A DNA stretch of 64,000 bases from Actinoplanes aureus (GTDB lineage Bacteria; Actinomycetota; Actinomycetes; Mycobacteriales; Micromonosporaceae), in contig NZ_JADQTO010000020.1 in NCBI RefSeq assembly GCF_015704865.1, positions 121,059 to 185,058 on the forward strand, given 5' to 3'. The notes under the pieces were generated by a model. That model searched no databases. It was not told the DNA's origin and saw only the letters and a program-made list of their open reading frames with translations. Made by a program: the position numbers and the translations under genes. Every line of letters begins with the position of its first letter. Position 1 is the first letter of the stretch. Positions 8,731 through 17,974 of the stretch are shown piece after piece.

Positions 8731-8960
8731 GGCGCGCCGCCGTGTTGAGCGAGACTGACGTTTGCGAGGCGCCAGGCACAGTGTGACGAGACGAGCCGTT
8801 CGATCATCCATCGGGAGTAGCCGCTGACCTGTACGACTTGCTCGATCTGGGGGGGTCTGGCGTGTTGCGGTAACACCTGGCCGATCATCTGCACGATGGC
8901 TTCTCGCGTATCGGCAAGCTCAAGGCTCAGGCGCCTCTCCACCTCACCCAGCCGACGCAA
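8727..8960 (-). CDS. Small helix-turn-helix protein
   Basis: About 77 residues: an amphipathic N-terminal helix (RRLGEVERRLSLELADTREA) followed by a helix-turn-helix-like segment (RPPQIEQVVQVSGYSRWMIE). The pattern resembles small actinobacterial HTH proteins that pair a charged helix with a promoter-reading motif. The TTG start at 8960 is uncertain, since the nearest GAGGAG directly abuts it, and an in-frame GTG at 8942 is possible. Its stop overlaps the next ATG, which supports it being a real first gene of the signalling operon. Confidence 0.5.
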   Translation of the reverse strand: MRRLGEVERRLSLELADTREAIVQMIGQVLPQHARPPQIEQVVQVSGYSRWMIERLVSSHCAWRLANVSLAQHGGAP

Positions 8961-9372
8961 CTCCTCGAGCCGCCAGCGGCGGATCTTCGTTGGGCTCCGC
9001 TGGAGGACAACGACGCGAAGCCTGTACGGCCGAGCGATCGCCCTCCTCGGGTCCGGTGGGGCGATTCTTCATCGTCGTCGGATGAGCTCGGCGGCACCTA
9101 CCTCATGAAGGACTGCGTGGGTGCTCTCGGCGTGGGAGATCGAGGGCTGGAGTGCCTGATCAGAGGGATCGTGCCGGAACGGATCACCGACTGACGCTCG
9201 CGCGAACCTGACGGTCTCCCGCCGCCGAGCGCGACAGCTATTGACAGAACTTGGCACCTAGAGACTACGATCCGACCAAGTTCTCGGCAAAGCTTGTCAT
9301 CTTGTGGCGCTGGTGGCTTCCTGACCGCGGCGCCTCCCTGCCGTGCCTCAGCGAAGCGAAGGAAGGCCACCG
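8961..9372. other. Intergenic region between the signalling operon and the sugar ABC operon
   Basis: About 410 bases with divergent genes on either side. No convincing gene was found. A promoter-like pair for the ABC operon sits at 9241-9271. The strand opposite the HTH gene is open upstream of its proposed start but has no start codon or family match. Confidence 0.4.
9241..9271 (+). promoter_or_regulatory. Candidate promoter for the sugar ABC operon
   Basis: A perfect TTGACA hexamer at 9241-9246 is followed after 19 bases by TACGAT at 9266-9271. The spacer is slightly long. It lies about 100 bases before the binding-protein start with no gene between. Confidence 0.35.
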
Positions 9373-10431
9373 ATGCGTCTCGTTCGTGGTGCCACCGTTA
9401 TCGCCGTCCTTGCTCTCACCGCCGCCTGCACCAAGAGCGCCGGTGAGGGTGACACCCCCGAAGCGGGCAGTTCCGCCGCCCAGCAGGTGCAGGCGACCGC
9501 CGGGGCCGCATCCTGCACGCCGGAGAAGTACAACGGCGGTGTCCCCAAGCTCGACCTCAAGACCATCACGGTCGGGTTCGCCCAGTCGGAGAAGGAAGCC
9601 AACCCGTTCCGGATCACCGAGACCCAGTCCATCAAGGACGAGGCGAACAAGCGGGGCATCAAGCTCATCACCACCAACGCCCAGTCCGATCTCAACAAGG
9701 AGATCGCCGACATCCAGGGCATGATCGCGCAGGGCGCCAAGGCGCTGATCATCTCGCCGCTCAACTCCGAAGGCCTCGACCCGGCGCTCAAGGCCGCGCA
9801 GGACGCCAAGGTGCCGGTGATGACCATCGACCGGCTGCTCACCACCAAGAAGGCCTGCGTGGACTACCTGGGCTGGATCGGGTCCGACTTCGTCGTCCAG
9901 GGGCAGCGGGCCGCCGACGCCATGATCAAGGCGACCGGTGACCAGGGTGACGTGGCGATCCTGCTCGGCGCGTCCGGCGTCAACGTGACCGTCGACCGCA
10001 CCAAGGGGTTCAAGGACCAGCTCGTCGCCAAGGGCTCCAAGCTGAAGATCATCGCCGAGCAGACCGGTGACTTCACCAGGGAGAAGGGTCAGAAGGTCAC
10101 CGAGCAGCTGATCTCGGCCAACCCGGGGATCGGCGCGATCTACGCGGAGAACGACGAGATGGCGCTCGGCGCGGTGGCCGCACTGAAGGCCGCCGGCAAG
10201 AAGGCCGGCGACGTCAAGATCATCACGATCGACGGGACCAAGGGAGCGGTGCAGGGCATCCTGGACGGCTGGATCGCCGGGGTCATCGAGTCCAATCCGC
10301 GCTTCGGGCCGCTCGCCTTCCAGGCCCTGGAGGACTTCTACAGCGGCAAGGGCGTCGTCGAGAAGACCATCATCTCCGACAAGGAGTACACGACGGAGAA
10401 CGCCCAGGCCGAGCTCGCCAACGCGTACTAG
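9373..10431 (+). CDS. Sugar ABC transporter substrate-binding lipoprotein (YtfQ-like)
   Basis: A 352-residue periplasmic-binding-protein type 1 receptor. It starts with a lipoprotein signal ending LTAAC. The mature part contains VGFAQSEKEANPFR, NAQSDLNKEIADIQGMIAQG, ISPLNSEGLDPAL, IYAENDEMALGAV and ITIDGTKGAVQGI, all characteristic of the YtfQ galactofuranose-type branch of the ribose/galactose family. AAGGAAGG precedes the ATG at 9373. The ATPase gene starts nine bases after its stop and two permeases follow. The ligand is a pentose or hexose, possibly in furanose form, but exact specificity cannot be read from sequence. Confidence 0.85.
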   Translation: MRLVRGATVIAVLALTAACTKSAGEGDTPEAGSSAAQQVQATAGAASCTPEKYNGGVPKLDLKTITVGFAQSEKEANPFRITETQSIKDEANKRGIKLITTNAQSDLNKEIADIQGMIAQGAKALIISPLNSEGLDPALKAAQDAKVPVMTIDRLLTTKKACVDYLGWIGSDFVVQGQRAADAMIKATGDQGDVAILLGASGVNVTVDRTKGFKDQLVAKGSKLKIIAEQTGDFTREKGQKVTEQLISANPGIGAIYAENDEMALGAVAALKAAGKKAGDVKIITIDGTKGAVQGILDGWIAGVIESNPRFGPLAFQALEDFYSGKGVVEKTIISDKEYTTENAQAELANAY

Positions 10432-10440
10432 GCCGCTCCG

Positions 10441-11958
10441 GTGATCGAGGTCAGGTCCGTACGCAAGCACTTCGCCGGGGTGCGCGCGCTCGACGGTGTC
10501 TCGCTGTCGCTGCACGCCGGCGAGGTGCACGCGCTGGTCGGCGAGAACGGCGCCGGCAAGTCCACCCTCATAAAGATCATCACCGGGGTGTACCGGCCGG
10601 ACGGCGGCGAGCTGCACTACCGGGGCGAACCGGTCGCCTTCGCCCGTCCCCGCGACGCGCAGGCCGCCGGGATCAGCACCATCTACCAGGAGGTCAACCT
10701 GGTGCCCCTGCGCAGCGTCGCCGCCAACCTGTTCCTCGGCCGCGAGCCGGTCAACCGGTTCGGTCTCATCGACTACCGCCGGATGCACCGGGACGCCCAC
10801 GAGATGCTGACCCGGTACGGCATCGCAGCCGACGTCCGGGGCCGGCTCGGCGAGCTCGGCCTCGGCGTCCAGCAGATGATCGCCGTGGCGCGGGCACTGT
10901 CCACCGAGGCCCGGGTGGTCATCATGGACGAACCCACCTCGTCGCTGGAGCCCCGCGAGGTCGATCTACTCCTCGGCGTCGTCGCGATGCTGCGCGAGCG
11001 GCGGGTCGCGGTGCTCTACGTGACGCACAAGCTGGACGAGGTGTTCCGGGCCTGCGACCGGGTCACCGTGCTGCGCGACGGCCGGGTCGCGCACAGCGGA
11101 CCGGTCGCCGGAACCACCCGCCTGCGGCTGGTGGCCACCATGCTCGGCCGCGACATCGACGAGGTACGCCGCCACGGCGCCACCACGTTCGGCGACGAGC
11201 AGCGCGACGCGACCGGCGCACCACTGCTGCACGCCGAGGGGCTCAGCCGCCGGCCGCTGCTCGACGACGTCAGCGTCGACGTGCACGCCGGCGAGGTGGT
11301 CGGGCTGGCCGGGCTGCTCGGCTCCGGGCGTACCGAAACGGCGAAAGCGGTCTTCGGCGCCGACCCGGTCGACGCCGGCTCGATCAAGGTCGGTGGCCGG
11401 CGCGCCCGGCGCTGGTCGCCGGCGGCGGCCATCCGGGCCGGGCTCGGCATGGTGCCCGAGGACCGCAAGGCCGAAGGCCTCATCGCCGACCTCTCGGTCC
11501 GCGACAACATCGTGCTCGCCGCGCTGCCCCGGCTCACCGTCGCCGGGTTCCTGTCCGAACGCCGCCAGGCCGAGCTCGTCGACACCTTCGTCAAACGCCT
11601 GCGGATCAAGATCTCGCACCCCGGCCAGAAGGTCCGCGAGCTCTCCGGCGGCAACCAGCAGAAGGTCCTGCTCGCCCGCATGCTCTGCCTGCATCCGAAG
11701 GTGCTGATCCTGGACGAGCCGACCCGCGGCATCGACGTCGGCGCGAAGGCCGAGATCCAGGCCCTCATCGACGAGCTGGCCGGGCTCGGCCTCGGCGTCC
11801 TGCTGATCTCCTCGGAGCTGGAGGAGGTCGTCGAGGGCGCCGACCGGGTGCTGGTCCTGCGCGACGGCGCGGTCGTCGGGACGTTCCGCGGCGACCAGGT
11901 CAGCGAGGACCGGATCATGCGGACCATCGCCACGGCAGCCGAGGACGACGATGACTGA
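10441..11958 (+). CDS. Sugar ABC transporter ATPase with duplicated cassette (RbsA/YtfR-type)
   Basis: A 505-residue double ATP-binding cassette. The N-terminal half has Walker A GENGAGKST (around residues 36-44), the atypical signature LGVQQM and Walker B VIMDEPTSSL. The C-terminal half has a degenerate Walker A (GLLGSGRTE) but a full signature (LSGGNQQK) and Walker B (LILDEPTRGID). This asymmetry is normal for carbohydrate-uptake CUT2 ATPases. The GTG start follows the binding-protein stop closely and the stop overlaps the next permease start by eight bases. Confidence 0.92.
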   Translation: MIEVRSVRKHFAGVRALDGVSLSLHAGEVHALVGENGAGKSTLIKIITGVYRPDGGELHYRGEPVAFARPRDAQAAGISTIYQEVNLVPLRSVAANLFLGREPVNRFGLIDYRRMHRDAHEMLTRYGIAADVRGRLGELGLGVQQMIAVARALSTEARVVIMDEPTSSLEPREVDLLLGVVAMLRERRVAVLYVTHKLDEVFRACDRVTVLRDGRVAHSGPVAGTTRLRLVATMLGRDIDEVRRHGATTFGDEQRDATGAPLLHAEGLSRRPLLDDVSVDVHAGEVVGLAGLLGSGRTETAKAVFGADPVDAGSIKVGGRRARRWSPAAAIRAGLGMVPEDRKAEGLIADLSVRDNIVLAALPRLTVAGFLSERRQAELVDTFVKRLRIKISHPGQKVRELSGGNQQKVLLARMLCLHPKVLILDEPTRGIDVGAKAEIQALIDELAGLGLGVLLISSELEEVVEGADRVLVLRDGAVVGTFRGDQVSEDRIMRTIATAAEDDDD

Positions 11959-12910
11959 CCTGCGCACCGCGCTTCCCCCGCGTACCGAAGTGGTTGCCTT
12001 TCTTCAGGTGGCCGGGGTCTATCTGGCGATCGCGGCGCTGCTGGTCTTCAATCTGGTGTTCACGCCCAACTTCGCCACCGTGACCAACCTGCGGCTACAG
12101 CTCGTGCAGGTCGCGCCGGTCGCCATCGTGGCGATCGGGATGGCCCTGGTCATCGCCTCCGAGGGCATCGACCTGTCGGTGGGCGCGACCATGGCGATCA
12201 CCGCGGCGCTGCTGCCGCTGTATCTCGGCTACGGCGTGTGGGTGGCGATCGTCATCTCGCTCGCGGCCGGGCTGCTGGTCGGTCTCGTCAACGGATCCCT
12301 GATCGCGTTCGCCGGCATGCAGCCGATCATCGCGACGCTCGGCCTGCTCGTGGCCGGGCGCGGACTGGCGCTGGTGTTCGCCGAGGGCCGGCTGACCGAG
12401 ATCTTCGACCCCACCCTGAACACGCTCGGCAACTCCGCGGTCCTCGGTGTGCCGATCAGCGTGCTGCTGGCGCTGGTGATCACCGTCGCGGCCGGCGTCG
12501 CGGTCCACCGCACGGCCTTCGGCCGCCGGCTGCTGGCGACCGGCGGCAACCGGGCCGCCGCCACCCTGGCCGGCCTGCCGGTCAAGCGGACGCTGGTCAC
12601 CGTGTACGTGCTCAGTGGCCTGCTCGCCGCGACCGCCGGTCTGCTCACCACCGCCCGGCAGGGTGCCAGCGACCCGTCGTTCGTCGGCCTGCTCATCGAG
12701 CTGAGCGCGATCACCGCCGTCGTGGTCGGCGGCACCCCGCTGTCCGGCGGCCGGGTCCGCATCCTCGGGACACTGATGGGAGCCCTCCTGATGCAGCTCA
12801 TCACCGCGACCGTGATCCAGCAGAACCTGCCCGACTCGGCGGCCCGGATGATCCAGGCGAGCATCATCGTCGCCGCCGTCTACCTGCAACGCGGTAGGGG
12901 AGCCTCATGA
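11951..12910 (+). CDS. Sugar ABC transporter permease (CUT2, YtfT-like)
   Basis: A 319-residue inner-membrane permease with eight to ten hydrophobic segments. It contains the BPD_transp_2 family pattern (GIDLSVGATMAITAAL; GLVNGSLIAFAGMQPIIATLG; VVGGTPLSGG). It overlaps the ATPase gene by eight bases upstream and the second permease by four bases (ATGA) downstream, so the complex is made in fixed order. Together with the next gene it forms the heterodimeric channel expected of YtfT/YjfF-type systems. Confidence 0.9.
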   Translation: MTDLRTALPPRTEVVAFLQVAGVYLAIAALLVFNLVFTPNFATVTNLRLQLVQVAPVAIVAIGMALVIASEGIDLSVGATMAITAALLPLYLGYGVWVAIVISLAAGLLVGLVNGSLIAFAGMQPIIATLGLLVAGRGLALVFAEGRLTEIFDPTLNTLGNSAVLGVPISVLLALVITVAAGVAVHRTAFGRRLLATGGNRAAATLAGLPVKRTLVTVYVLSGLLAATAGLLTTARQGASDPSFVGLLIELSAITAVVVGGTPLSGGRVRILGTLMGALLMQLITATVIQQNLPDSAARMIQASIIVAAVYLQRGRGAS

Positions 12911-13890
12911 CCATGGTGGCTACCCGGACCGAGGTGAGCACCCGCGAGCGGCGCTGGCGCCCGGATCGGGCCGGCGCGCCGATCGTGCTGGTCCTGGTCC
13001 TGATCGGCGGGACGGTGCTGTTCGGGGACAGCTTCGCCAGCGGGCAGAACCTGCGGAACATCGCGCTGGACAGCTCGTACCTGCTGCTGATCGCGACCGG
13101 GATGACCTTCGTGATCCTCAGCGGCGGGATCGACCTGTCGGTCGGGTCGCTGCTGGCGCTGGCCGGGGTGCTCACCGCGTACGGCGCGCAGTGGGGCTCG
13201 CTCGTCGCCGTCGCCCTGCCGCTGCTCGTCTGCGCGGCCTTCGGACTGGTCAACGGCCTGCTGATCGGCCGGGCGATGATCGCGCCGTTCATCGTCACGC
13301 TCGCCGCGCTGCTGTTCGCCCGCGGGCTGGCGTTCGCCGTCTCCAGCGAGGGCAACACCGTGCACATCATCCCGGCCGACCTGCTCCTGACCCGGATCGG
13401 TCAGGCGAGCTGGCTCGGCGTGCAGGCACCCGTCTGGTTCGCGCTGGTCGCCTTCGGCCTGGGCTGGGTGCTGTTGAACCTCACCCGGTTCGGCCAGGCG
13501 GTCTTCGCGATCGGCGGCAGCCAGGAGGCGACCGAGTTGATGGGTCTGCCGGTCGCCCGGGTCCGGATCCTGGTCTACGTCCTCAGCGCCGCCCTCACCG
13601 GAATGGCCGGTGTCCTGATCGCGGCGCAGACCTCCTCCGGGCTGCCGACGATCGGCGAGGGCCGGGAGCTGGAGGCGATCGCCGCGGTGGTCATCGGCGG
13701 CACGCTGCTGTCCGGCGGGGCCGGTTCGCTGAGCGGGACGCTCGCCGGTGTGCTGCTGCTCAAGGTGATCCAGAACCTGATCAACCAGGTCGGCACGCTC
13801 ACCGCGTACTACCAGCAGGTGGTCAGCGGCACTTTCCTGATCGTGGTCGTGCTGGTGCAGCTGCGGCTCGCCCGCCGGAGGCGGCGATGA
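12907..13890 (+). CDS. Sugar ABC transporter permease (CUT2, YjfF-like)
   Basis: A 327-residue multi-pass protein with GIDLSVGSLLALAGVL, FGLVNGLLIGRAMIAPFIVT and VIGGTLLSGGAGS, the permease signature of the ribose/galactofuranose family. It is the second, non-identical permease of the importer. The start overlaps the upstream permease stop (ATGA) and its own stop overlaps the oxidoreductase start (ATGA), which makes the oxidoreductase part of the same operon. Confidence 0.9.
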   Translation: MTMVATRTEVSTRERRWRPDRAGAPIVLVLVLIGGTVLFGDSFASGQNLRNIALDSSYLLLIATGMTFVILSGGIDLSVGSLLALAGVLTAYGAQWGSLVAVALPLLVCAAFGLVNGLLIGRAMIAPFIVTLAALLFARGLAFAVSSEGNTVHIIPADLLLTRIGQASWLGVQAPVWFALVAFGLGWVLLNLTRFGQAVFAIGGSQEATELMGLPVARVRILVYVLSAALTGMAGVLIAAQTSSGLPTIGEGRELEAIAAVVIGGTLLSGGAGSLSGTLAGVLLLKVIQNLINQVGTLTAYYQQVVSGTFLIVVVLVQLRLARRRRR

Positions 13891-14924
13891 TCCGCCCGGC
13901 GCGCTTCGCGCCCGGCGTGACCCGGTCTCTTCCTCCGGAGACAGCGCCGGTGCGGGTGGCGGTCGTCGGCACCGGCCAGTGGTGGGGCCGGCAGCACGCC
14001 GAACTGTTCGCCCGGCGCGCCGACACGACCTTGGTCGCTGTCGTGGGCCGCGATCCGCAGCGCACCGCGGTGCGTGCGCGGGAGGCCGGCACCCGCGGCT
14101 ACACCGACATCGACGAGATGCTCGACCGGGAACGGCCCGACCTGGTGTCGGTGTGCCTGCCCAACGAGGGCCACTTCGAGCCGACGCTGCGCCTGATCCG
14201 CGCCGGTGTGCCGCTTCTGGTGGAGAAACCGCTGGTCTTCGACCTGGAGGAGGCCGACATCCTGGTCACCGAGGCCGCCTCGCGGCGGCTGTTCGTCGGG
14301 ATCAACTTCAATCATCGGTACGCGAAACCGGTGCGCCTGGCCGCGGCGGCGATGGCTCGGGGTGATCTGGGCCGGTTGGCGTTCGCGACCTGGCGCTTCG
14401 GTGGTGAGGCGGGCACCAGCCGGCATCCGCACGCCAACCTGATCGAGACTCAGTGCCATGGCCTGGACATGCTGGAACACCTGTGCGGCCCGATCGCCTC
14501 GGTGATGGCGCAGGCCGCCGATCCGAGCGGCGCCGGCTGGTCCACCATGGTCGTCGCGCTGCACTTCGCCAACGGGGCGGTCGGCAGCCTGGTCGGCAGC
14601 TACGACTCGTCGTACGCGTACCCGGACACGCACGTGGTCGAGCTCAACGGCACGGCCGGCCGGGTCCTGATCCACGACACGGTCCGCCGGTTCAGCTTCC
14701 AGGCCGCCGGCGACGAGATGGCCCAGGTCTGGCAGGCCGGCTACTTCAACGACCTCGACCGCGACTTCCACGCGACGTTCGACTCGCATGTCGACGATCT
14801 GTTGCCGGCCCTGCGTGCGGGCCGGGAACCACCGGTGCCGGTCGCGGCGGGGCGGCGGGCGCTCTTCCTGGCGACCGCCGTCATCCGGTCGTTCGAGACG
14901 GGCCGCCGGGTGGCCACCGATTGA
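13887..14924 (+). CDS. Gfo/Idh/MocA-family NAD(P)-dependent sugar oxidoreductase
   Basis: A 345-residue dehydrogenase. The Rossmann motif VAVVGTGQWWG lies near residue 25, the conserved EKPL motif near residue 115, and NFNHRY and HGLDMLEHLCG in the C-terminal domain, where the histidine and aspartate are probable catalytic residues. The family oxidises or isomerises sugars and inositols. Its coupling to the importer suggests that it processes the imported sugar. A strong hairpin directly after the stop closes the operon. The exact substrate is unknown. Confidence 0.85.
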   Translation: MIRPARFAPGVTRSLPPETAPVRVAVVGTGQWWGRQHAELFARRADTTLVAVVGRDPQRTAVRAREAGTRGYTDIDEMLDRERPDLVSVCLPNEGHFEPTLRLIRAGVPLLVEKPLVFDLEEADILVTEAASRRLFVGINFNHRYAKPVRLAAAAMARGDLGRLAFATWRFGGEAGTSRHPHANLIETQCHGLDMLEHLCGPIASVMAQAADPSGAGWSTMVVALHFANGAVGSLVGSYDSSYAYPDTHVVELNGTAGRVLIHDTVRRFSFQAAGDEMAQVWQAGYFNDLDRDFHATFDSHVDDLLPALRAGREPPVPVAAGRRALFLATAVIRSFETGRRVATD

Positions 14925-14926
14925 GT

Positions 14927-14953
14927 GGGGCCTGGCGTCCGCCGCCAGGCCCC
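14927..14953 (+). terminator. Strong hairpin terminating the sugar ABC operon
   Basis: A perfect 11-base stem (GGGGCCTGGCG with CGCCAGGCCCC) with a five-base loop begins two bases after the oxidoreductase stop. There is no U-tract, which is common for actinobacterial terminators. Confidence 0.65.
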
Positions 14954-15146
14954 GCGCGGGCGCCGTCTCCCGGCACCGCCGTCTGGTTCCGCTCCGTCTG
15001 GCCCGGCGATAGGCTTTTCGATCAGCCGGGCGGGATCAGCTGCGTCGGGGCGAGAGATTTCTCCGGGGCCGTGTCGATCCGCGGGCCACTCGTTCGACGT
15101 GAGGGTGCGAGAGCCGAGAGGCGGCCCGCCGAACGAGGAGAACGCG

Positions 15147-15518
15147 ATGTCGAAGTACATGCTGATCATGCGGGGCACCGACGAGTCGAACGCGGCCATG
15201 ATGGCCGACATCGACCATTTGATGGCCACCACCCGCGAGTTCATCGAGGAGATGCTCAAGGCCGGTGTGCTCCTAGCGGCCGAAGGGCTCGACGAACCGC
15301 GCCAGGGCGTCGTGGTCGACTTCAGCGGCGAGGCCCCGGTGGTCACCGACGGGCCATACGGGGAGACCAAGGAACTGTTCGGCGGCTATTTCCTGCTCGA
15401 TGTCGCCTCGAAGCAGGAGGCGGTCGAGTGGGCCAAGCGCGTCCCGGCGGCCCGCGGGTCCAAGATCGAGGTCCGGCGGGTGGCCGGGAGCGACGAGGTC
15501 CCGCAGGTCGATCAATGA
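15147..15518 (+). CDS. YCII-related (DGPF-type) small protein
   Basis: A 123-residue single-domain protein with MSKYMLIMRG at the start, VVTDGPYGETKELFGGYFLL in the middle and a C-terminal helix ending in IEVRRV. VTDGPYGETKE is the family hallmark (DGPF motif, here DGPY). CGAGGAG is well spaced before the ATG. It sits 43 bases upstream of an ECF sigma gene, the arrangement typical of ECF42 sigma factors and DGPF partners. Its biochemical activity is not established from sequence. Confidence 0.85.
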   Translation: MSKYMLIMRGTDESNAAMMADIDHLMATTREFIEEMLKAGVLLAAEGLDEPRQGVVVDFSGEAPVVTDGPYGETKELFGGYFLLDVASKQEAVEWAKRVPAARGSKIEVRRVAGSDEVPQVDQ

Positions 15519-15561
15519 TCGTCAGGGATGGGGCCGGGCACGACAGCGACGGCCGGATCTG

Positions 15562-16788
15562 ATGAGTACGGCCGACGTCGAGGCCGTCTGGCGCATCGAG
15601 TCGGCGCGGATCGTCGCCGCGCTGACCCGGTTCACCGGCGACTTCGGGCTGGCCGAGGACGCGGCCCAGGAGGCGGTGGCCGAGGCGCTGGTGTCGTGGC
15701 CGCTCGCCGCTCCGGCCAATCCGGCCGGCTGGCTGATGGCCACGGCCCGGCGGCGGGCCATCGACGCGATCCGCCGCCGGACCGCCCTTCAGGACCGATA
15801 CGCCCTGCTGGCGACCGACCCGGTGGTCGACTCGGCGGTCGAGGACGCCGTCGACCCGGACCGGATCGACGACGACGTGCTGGCGCTGATGTTCGTCAGC
15901 TGCCACCCGGTGCTCTCCCCGGAGGCCCGGGTGGCGCTGACCCTGCGCGTGGTCGGCGGCCTGTCCACCCAGGAGATCGCCCGCGCGTTTCTGGTGCCCG
16001 TGCCGACCGTGCAGGCCCGCATCACCCGGGGCAAGAAGACGATCGCGGCGGCCGGGGTGCCGTTCGAGCTGCCGCCGGCCGGCGAGCGCCGGGAGCGGCT
16101 GGGCGGCGTGCTCAGCGTCCTGTATGTGATCTTCACCGAGGGGTCGACGGCCACGTCGGGCGACCGGCTTCTGCGCCCCGATGTCGCGTACGAGGCGATC
16201 CGGCTGGCCCGTACGCTGGCCGCGCTGCTGCCGGACGAGCCGGAGGTGCACGGCCTGCTCGCGTTGTGCGAGCTGACGGCCGCGCGTTTCCCGGCCCGGA
16301 CCGGCCCGGACGGTTCGCCGGTCCTGCTCGAGGACCAGGACCGGCGGCGGTGGGACTTCTCGGCGATCCGCCGTGGGCTGGCCGCGCTGGGCAAGGCGTC
16401 GGCTCGCGGCCTCGGCCCGTACGGCCTGCAAGCCGCGATCGCCGCCGTCCACGCGTCGGCGCCGTCCGTCGAGGCGACCGACTGGGACCGGATCGTGGTG
16501 CTCTACGAGGCGCTCGGCCGGGTCGCGCCCGCGCCGGTGGTCGAGCTCAACCGGGCCGTCGCCGTGGCCATGGCCTCGGGCCCGGGGCAGGCCCTGGCCA
16601 TCGTGGACGAGCTGATCGCCCTGGACCGGCTCCCCGGTTCACATCTGGTCCCGACCGTACGCGGTGAGCTGCTGGCCCGGCTCGGACGGCGCCCGGAAGC
16701 GCGCGCCGAGCTGGAGCTGGCCGCCCGGCTCTGCGCCAACCAGCGCGAACGCTCGGTGCTGCTGCGCAAGGCGGCCGCGCTGCGCTGA
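15562..16788 (+). CDS. ECF42-like RNA polymerase sigma factor with long C-terminal extension
   Basis: A 408-residue protein. Sigma region 2 spans about residues 10-80 (AEDAAQEAVAEAL, GWLMATARRRAIDAIRR) and region 4 about 120-175 (LSTQEIARAFLVPVPTVQAR). The remaining 230 residues form a helical, TPR-like extension with FTEGS, LLPDEPEVHGLLALCELTAARF and PAPVVELNRAVAVAM, the typical ECF42 C-terminus (DUF6596-type). No anti-sigma gene is nearby, so regulation probably works through the extension. The YCII gene upstream is the usual genomic partner. Confidence 0.88.
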   Translation: MSTADVEAVWRIESARIVAALTRFTGDFGLAEDAAQEAVAEALVSWPLAAPANPAGWLMATARRRAIDAIRRRTALQDRYALLATDPVVDSAVEDAVDPDRIDDDVLALMFVSCHPVLSPEARVALTLRVVGGLSTQEIARAFLVPVPTVQARITRGKKTIAAAGVPFELPPAGERRERLGGVLSVLYVIFTEGSTATSGDRLLRPDVAYEAIRLARTLAALLPDEPEVHGLLALCELTAARFPARTGPDGSPVLLEDQDRRRWDFSAIRRGLAALGKASARGLGPYGLQAAIAAVHASAPSVEATDWDRIVVLYEALGRVAPAPVVELNRAVAVAMASGPGQALAIVDELIALDRLPGSHLVPTVRGELLARLGRRPEARAELELAARLCANQRERSVLLRKAAALR

Positions 16789-16814
16789 CTTCGCCAACCC
16801 AGCGCGCCGCCCCG

Positions 16815-17039
16815 CTCAACTGGTGAGCCGGTGACCGTGGTGCCGCTCCGGGTGATGGCGTAGGTCAGCTGCGCGCCGCTCCAGAAGTGGAACGTGAGGT
16901 CGACGCGGCCGTCGTTGACCTCGGCGAAGAATTCCGGTTTCAGGATGATCGTGCCGGCGTTGTAGTCGGGGCTGGAAGTGGGTCCAGAACTCCTTGAACG
17001 GCGTCCAGTTCGCCGGCCCGGCATCGTCACGCTCTCCAC
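16815..17039 (-). pseudogene. Relic of a secreted glycoside-hydrolase accessory domain
   Basis: The minus strand encodes DYNAGTIILKPEFFAEVNDG followed by VDLTFHFWSGAQLTYAITRS, a beta-sandwich pattern I associate with the C-terminal module of secreted cellulase-like enzymes. Just upstream the expected sequence continues in another frame (PANWTPFKEFWTHFQP), so at least two frameshifts separate the pieces. There is no catalytic domain and no signal peptide. Family assignment is from memory and tentative; its state as a broken fragment is clear. Confidence 0.4.
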
Positions 17040-17075
17040 CGGCTGAACGGCTCCGCCGCGCGGGTGGCTCGCGAC

Positions 17076-17852
17076 TCAGTGCGCGAAGAACGCCTTCAGA
17101 ACGGGCGCGAGGACGGCCGAATCGACGTCATGGCCCTGCCCGTCCAGGAACCGCGCCTCACCCGCCGGGAAAATCTCGGCAAGGGCAGCGGCCGTGTCGC
17201 GCATGAACGGAATGTCGGCCCCGCCCGCCATAACGAGCGTCGGCACCGTCAGGCTCTTCACCCGGTCAACCGGGATCCGGTAATCACCCAGGAGCAGAGC
17301 GTCGTAAGTGAGCGTATGCGCGAGCGCCTCAGCCTTGACCCAGAACGGCGTCTGCCTCGCACCGGCGATCGCCTCCGGCGGCATGCCGACGACCTTCGAC
17401 AGGAAATACTCGACCGCGTCGCCGCGACGGCCCTCGGCAACCATGGTGCCGAGCTGCTCGACGTGATCCGGCGGCGGCGTCGGCATGCCCTCCGGCAGGT
17501 ACGGCGTCTCCCACATCGCAACTTTCGTGACCGGGAGGCCGGCGCTCGCCGCGAGCATCGACAGGACCGCGCCTCCGGACGACCCATAGAGCCCGGCCTC
17601 ACCGCCGGCCGTCTGGATCACCGCCTCGATGTCCTCGATCTCCCTCTCGACCGCGTACGGCTGGGTGTCGCCGCTGGGCCCACGACCGCGGCGGTCGTAG
17701 TTCAGAACAGTGAGATCGGAGGCGAGGAGCTCCGCCAACGGGCGCTTGTCCGCCCGGTCCGACAACGACCCGGTGACCAGGATGACCGGCGGTCCCTGAC
17801 CGATCCGGTCGAACGCGATCGTCGTGCCGTCTCTCGATTTGACCTGTTCCAT
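17076..17852 (-). CDS. Alpha/beta hydrolase
   Basis: A 258-residue cytosolic hydrolase of the MhpC/proline-iminopeptidase type. HG-like oxyanion strand PPVILVTGSLSD, NYDRRGRGPS, nucleophile elbow GLYGSSGGAVL (serine about residue 95), an aspartate in AGGADIPF and the catalytic histidine in GQGHDVD are present. The ATG at 17852 has AAAGGAGAGG upstream. It is transcribed alone, with a repeat-rich region (17975-18318) in front of it. The substrate is unknown. Confidence 0.82.
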   Translation of the reverse strand: MEQVKSRDGTTIAFDRIGQGPPVILVTGSLSDRADKRPLAELLASDLTVLNYDRRGRGPSGDTQPYAVEREIEDIEAVIQTAGGEAGLYGSSGGAVLSMLAASAGLPVTKVAMWETPYLPEGMPTPPPDHVEQLGTMVAEGRRGDAVEYFLSKVVGMPPEAIAGARQTPFWVKAEALAHTLTYDALLLGDYRIPVDRVKSLTVPTLVMAGGADIPFMRDTAAALAEIFPAGEARFLDGQGHDVDSAVLAPVLKAFFAH

Positions 17853-17974
17853 GTCCTCTCCTTTCACTTCCCTCCGACCCTACGAGAAGAACCACGACCC
17901 CGCGCGCCGTCCACGTTGGACAGGCCGGTTCACCGCCGGCCAACAGACTTCGTGGGAGGTTTGCTTTTGGTCCC

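Noticed and set aside
13191..13886. N-terminal extension of the Gfo/Idh/MocA gene into the second permease
   Set aside because: The extension is a shadow of the permease coding sequence. The ATGA overlap at 13887 gives a normal-length dehydrogenase.
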